Shown piece after piece: positions 60,225 to 64,000 of a stretch of DNA of 64,000 bases (its first letter is position 1; every line of letters starts with the position of its first letter). The position numbers were made by a program, and so were the translations under genes. Source of the stretch: Neckera pumila (taxonomy: Eukaryota; Streptophyta; Bryopsida; Hypnales; Neckeraceae); the NCBI GenBank assembly GCA_963969595.1, contig OZ018408.1, positions 36,270,108-36,334,107 on the forward strand, read 5' to 3'. The notes under the pieces are model-generated. The model was not told where the DNA came from. It saw only the letters and a program-made list of their open reading frames with translations, and searched no databases.

Positions 60225-62147
60225 TTACTGTGAAACTGCGGCTTGCTTGTCACTCCTCATGCCTGTCATGGGCTTTCTTTTCGCTACACTAAACGTAAGC
60301 ATTTTGTTTAAAGCGCTAATGTAGGCCCGAACACTGGATACGACAACATCTTCGGATGCGCCAGTTCCGCTGTACGATCGAGGAACTTGACTGCCCGTCT
60401 GAGGATTCGTCACTGTCAGAGGGTCATGTGCCCGAATCTGAACTCTTGTATGAGCAATGGCATCAATTCCTCCTGTCACGCCGTTCATTGAGTATTCTAA
60501 GAGAGTCACTGGTGCTTGCACAATAGTATCCACGGCCTTGTATGCAGCATCAATTGGACCTGTTCCCACTGACATCCCAATATGCTGAACGCCATCAGGA
60601 CCTTCCAGCTTCACTGTGGCCGTGGCCAGCCCTGAGGTTCCACACACCACCTGGATGAGACCTAAAGACCACAGAGTCTCAGGCTGGAAAACCTCATCCG
60701 AGAGAAGCGTTTCTAGATCATCGTCTGAAAAGTTCTTCTTCTTCTCCGCAACAGACTTGAACCTCTTGAACACGTCGTCCAACTCCTTCCCGTCGATTTC
60801 ATAACCCAGCTGCTTCAGCCTCTGCTTCAATGCATGGCGTCCGCTGAGCTTCCCCAGCACAATCCCCGACGCATCCGCACGAACCAGACCGATATCTTCC
60901 GGAGAAAGAATCTCGTAGGTCCCTTTGTGCTTCAGCATCCCATCTTGATGAATTCCACTCTCGTGAGCGAAGGCATTGGCACCCACAATGGCCTTGTGAG
61001 GTTGCACCACCATGCCTGTGTACTCAGTTACCATGCGGGAAGCCAAAGCGATATGCTTCGTATTCAAACCCGTGTACAAACCTCCCATCTGCTCTTGACC
61101 CCTGCACCTCAATGCTATCACAACCTCCTCAAGAGAGGCGTTTCCAGCACGCTCCCCAATGCCATTGATTGTCACCTCCACTTGCCGCGCTCCGGCATGT
61201 GCACCTGCTAGAGTGTTGGCTGTCGCAAGCCCTAGATCGTTCTGACAATGGGTGGAAAATATCACTTTGTCTGCACCGGGAGTGTTAGCTTTCAGCTTTG
61301 TGATCAAACCACCGAATTCACTGGGTATATTGTATCCCACCGTATCTGGGATGTTGAGAGTGGTGGCACCAGCTTTGATAACCTCGCCGAGAACTCTGTA
61401 CAAAAATTCTGGATCCGAACGGCCAGCGTCCTCGGGACTGAACTCGACATCTTCGCAGCCTAGGGTGCGCGCATAAGCCACCATCTCGGTTGCAATTTGA
61501 ACAACCTGGTCAGGCGTTTTCTTCAGCTTGTGTACCATGTGGATTTCACTCGTGGCGATGAAAGTGTGGATCCGAGGTCGGAGAGCGTGTTTCACTGCCT
61601 CCCACGCAGCGTCGATGTCCTTCTTGTTGCACCTGGAGAGGCCACAAATCACAGGAACGTAACCATCTTCGTCCACATTGTTGCCAACCTCCTGGGCGAT
61701 CAAGCGCACGGCTTCTAGGTCGTCAGGAGAGGCGATGGGAAAGCCGGCTTCGATGATGTCCACCCCGAGTTTCGCCAGTTGTCTCGCAATGTCGAGCTTC
61801 TCCTTGCTGGTCATCGTTGCGCCAGGGGATTGCTCTCCATCTCGCAGGGTGGTATCGAAAATGCGCACGTACGAGGGGTCGTCGATTCGGTTAGGAATGT
61901 ACTGCGGCCTTTTCTTGAACGCTGTTCCGTTGCATTGGATAAGGGCGCCAGAAGATCCTTCTCTCGTCCTCTGAACACCATTCTTCGGGACAGGAAATGG
62001 GACAGCAAAGGTGGAGGATAGAGCCAAAGACGAAGCCGGAGATTGTCGGACTGCAGCCACATCTCTCGTCGTCTCACGCGCCAGTGGTAACAAAACATGA
62101 CTCCTGGCCGTAATACCTCCCACCGTCTTCGCCTGCACAAACGCCAT
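60225..62147 (-). CDS. Plastid 2-isopropylmalate synthase (LeuA type), single exon
   Basis: One uninterrupted frame of 640 residues. It condenses 2-oxoisovalerate with acetyl-CoA, the first committed step of leucine synthesis, in plastids. Residues 1 to about 80 look like a transit peptide. The HMG-CoA-lyase-like TIM barrel contains the metal and substrate motif [13 protein letters not shown] (97-109), [13 protein letters not shown] (300-312), the [13 protein letters not shown] motif (329-341) and [14 protein letters not shown] (391-404). The region from about 480 to the end is the LeuA dimer domain that senses leucine, which argues for IPMS rather than a methylthioalkylmalate synthase lacking it. 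The length fits plant IPMS. I chose ATG at 62147; the frame upstream starts only with GTG. Seed-plant IPMS genes normally have several introns, so an intronless gene is notable. Confidence 0.96.
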   Translation of the reverse strand: MAFVQAKTVGGITARSHVLLPLARETTRDVAAVRQSPASSLALSSTFAVPFPVPKNGVQRTREGSSGALIQCNGTAFKKRPQYIPNRIDDPSYVRIFDTTLRDGEQSPGATMTSKEKLDIARQLAKLGVDIIEAGFPIASPDDLEAVRLIAQEVGNNVDEDGYVPVICGLSRCNKKDIDAAWEAVKHALRPRIHTFIATSEIHMVHKLKKTPDQVVQIATEMVAYARTLGCEDVEFSPEDAGRSDPEFLYRVLGEVIKAGATTLNIPDTVGYNIPSEFGGLITKLKANTPGADKVIFSTHCQNDLGLATANTLAGAHAGARQVEVTINGIGERAGNASLEEVVIALRCRGQEQMGGLYTGLNTKHIALASRMVTEYTGMVVQPHKAIVGANAFAHESGIHQDGMLKHKGTYEILSPEDIGLVRADASGIVLGKLSGRHALKQRLKQLGYEIDGKELDDVFKRFKSVAEKKKNFSDDDLETLLSDEVFQPETLWSLGLIQVVCGTSGLATATVKLEGPDGVQHIGMSVGTGPIDAAYKAVDTIVQAPVTLLEYSMNGVTGGIDAIAHTRVQIRAHDPLTVTNPQTGSQVPRSYSGTGASEDVVVSSVRAYISALNKMLTFSVAKRKPMTGMRSDKQAAVSQ

Positions 62148-63019
62148 TGGAGCTCTCTCTCTCTCTCTTCTATACGCTCTCCACACTTTGTAAACGAAAA
62201 ATTCCTCCGCCCAAAATAATCAAAATCTCTCAAAGCTTCGTAAAAAATCCCACGATCTTGCGGTCTCGCATCGTCTGTATTGCTTCTTACTCAACATACG
62301 GTGACGCCACCGTGATTCAAACCTCGACCACTCCAACTCTGACAGCATAAACCCTCGCCATTTCAATTCCTCCTCTCCAAGTGAACATAAACCCCAAACC
62401 CTAAATTCAACCTTCGAAGCACGAAAATGCGATTTTCAGCTACCAGAAAGCAAACCTCAGAACTACACTTCAAATTCGCTTCTCGTTCACGGCGCTGACT
62501 CCACTAAAGCTCGACCTGATTGTGTACAACTGCCAGTTAATCTATCTTCAAGCTCACTGAGCCGTTCTGGACGTGAAAACGCTCGCCGTGAAGCGCTCCG
62601 TCGTGTCTGAGTGTAGTAAGTTAGCTGTGCAGAATTCGGTCTGATTGAAACCGCAGCGCCGACTATAAGAATGCGAAGTGGCACAGCATAGATGTCCCGG
62701 AGAAGGGTTTAGCGAATGGGAATGCGGGAGGACAGCCGACCTGCAGTACCACTTATCTATCCGAAATATTCATCCAACATATTCATCCGCTTCAGTGGAG
62801 TTGGATGAACGGAATTTACAGTATTCCTTGGAATGCACTCAACTTTGTAACGGTGCATCCTCTGTGTGTTCTTAGAATAGGGGTTGCCAGCACTTGCCTT
62901 CCGCAACAAGTTCGGAGGCCAAGAGACACAATAGTGAAATTATGTTGCCCCACACTAATTTTTAGACAATTTACACTATATAAATATTTATTGTCTTTGT
63001 TCAACTTTATGGCATTGAT
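62148..63019 (-). promoter_or_regulatory. Promoter and 5' UTR of IPMS
   Basis: A (CT)n stretch (62154-62168) is just upstream of the start and reads GA-rich on the sense strand. AAACCCTAAA (62396-62405) is a telo-box, frequent in promoters of housekeeping plant genes. No gene was seen between here and the TTAA element at 63020. Confidence 0.45.
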
Positions 63020-63881
63020 TAATCCCTAAAGCCCGTTCTCCCTTTGTGGGACAAATGCGTTTTTGGGCAGGTACCTACAGGCTGAAATTTTCTCTTGATT
63101 TTTTGAAACTTTTTTGGGAGGTAGAAAAACTAATTAGCTTCATGGGAATATAATTTTTTTCACAGCAAAAAAAATTTGCACCTTTTTTTTTTTTTTTCAG
63201 TATTTTTTTCTCATAGATTCTATTTTTGTCTATCTAAAAAGCTTTGATTCATTTCATTTGGATTTGTTGTGAGAAAGTTATGGACATTCTTGTTTTCGGA
63301 CAGTTAGAGCATCTTTTTGAAAAAAATAACTTGTAGGGTTCATTTCTGAATGCAATTTTTCAAATTTTTCAATTTCTTTTTGGCATGGTTAAGTTTACTT
63401 GCTAGAACAATTTGACCATTGGGATTAGTGCATTTTAGTTCCATCTAAAATATATGAATATTTTAGATTTTCCTTCTATCTTGTATCTACTTCTACTTAA
63501 CAATTTTTTCAATAATGAAAATTAAGTTTTTTTGAATTTTTTTTTTTGGTTAGATTTTCAACTCAATTCTCCACTATAAACATTTAAAGCTCAAAACTCT
63601 ATAGTGTAAAAATTTTAAGTTAAAAATGTTCAAAGTCAAAAAATCCAGTCCCACAATGTACTGAAAAATTTGTTTTTTTCACTTTAAACATAGATATTTT
63701 GCAATCTGTGCTTTCAAAAATTCTGAAATTTTTTCCACACATTCTCATACTAGTTAGGTGTAAGGTCCTATGGTTAGATGTGCAAATAAAACATTTTTAA
63801 TTTTTTTCACTCTTTGCTAAAAAACTGGCAGTTTTGGATGTTTTTTGGCAAAAAAAAAGGCCTTGGGCCTTGAGAGGTTAA
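63020..63881 (+). mobile_element. TTAA-family element
   Basis: 862 bp with TTAA at both ends, starting TTAATCCCTAAAGCCCG and ending GGGCCTTGAGAGGTTAA. It is close to 21640-22565. The hairpin stem reads TCTCCCTTTGTGGGACA. An internal deletion removes about 60 bp near 63163. Confidence 0.9.
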
Positions 63882-64000
63882 TCTGGCCATCAGTGCTTCT
63901 TTTTTGACTGTAGAACCTGCCTTCTTGGCAGCATGGCATTGCGTTAAATTTGGAGGGGCTTCATTGTATTCATCTATTTCTGTCAGAATTGGCAAAATTT
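63882..64000. other. Window end, nothing recognised
   Basis: Short non-repetitive stretch with no supported feature. Confidence 0.4.

Noticed and set aside
1..64000. CRISPR arrays, rRNA or tRNA genes, and viral insertions
   Set aside because: I saw no regularly spaced repeats, no tRNA-like cloverleaf or rRNA sequence, and no viral protein motifs in any frame.

Overview
The window is nuclear DNA from a land plant. Four spliced or intronless plant genes lie at its two ends: a DCD-domain gene and a GRF-interacting factor (GIF/AN3 type) on the left, and a plastid heme oxygenase and a plastid 2-isopropylmalate synthase on the right. Between them lies about 38 kb of AT-rich, transposon-derived DNA without a convincing gene. 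The uninterrupted IPMS frame and the repeat landscape suggest a non-seed plant such as a bryophyte or lycophyte. I cannot name the genus, and this is an inference.

Left gene island (about 2.3-16.9 kb). A six-exon plus-strand gene (3107-8928) encodes a protein of about 1151 residues with an N-terminal DCD domain and a long low-complexity tail. It converges on a minus-strand GIF co-activator gene (9879-13778). The first GIF intron carries a transposon remnant, a 54-bp tandem repeat, a G-rich tract and a candidate 18-nt microexon. About 3 kb of higher-complexity upstream DNA follows to 16.9 kb.

Repeat region (about 16.9-54.7 kb, plus copies at 959-2305, 11051-11654 and 63020-63881). The dominant component is an AT-rich, non-coding family, mostly 0.86-1.0 kb long. 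Copies begin with TTAA-CCCCTAAAG and end with the inverse, CTTTAGGGG-TTAA. Roughly twenty copies or fragments occur, in both orientations and at least two subfamilies. One nested pair gives a paralogous empty site showing that TTAA is the duplicated target. These look like non-autonomous DNA transposons of a TTAA-targeting superfamily (piggyBac-like or Sola3-like). Several copies abut at a shared TTAA, one is a double-ended fold-back, and one is split by a 2282-bp CACTA element with an exact ATT duplication. Other inverted-repeat families are a TAAGGTA family, a Stowaway-like element, a 247-bp MITE, a 752-bp element with 16-bp TIRs, and several hairpins including a perfect 90-bp palindrome.

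Right gene island (about 55.3-62.4 kb). Heme oxygenase (four exons, 55376-57149) supplies biliverdin for phytochrome chromophore in plastids. IPMS (single exon, 60225-62147) catalyses the first committed step of leucine synthesis in plastids. Both are on the minus strand with separate promoters. Nothing suggests that the four genes work in one pathway; they are ordinary neighbours in a eukaryotic genome.
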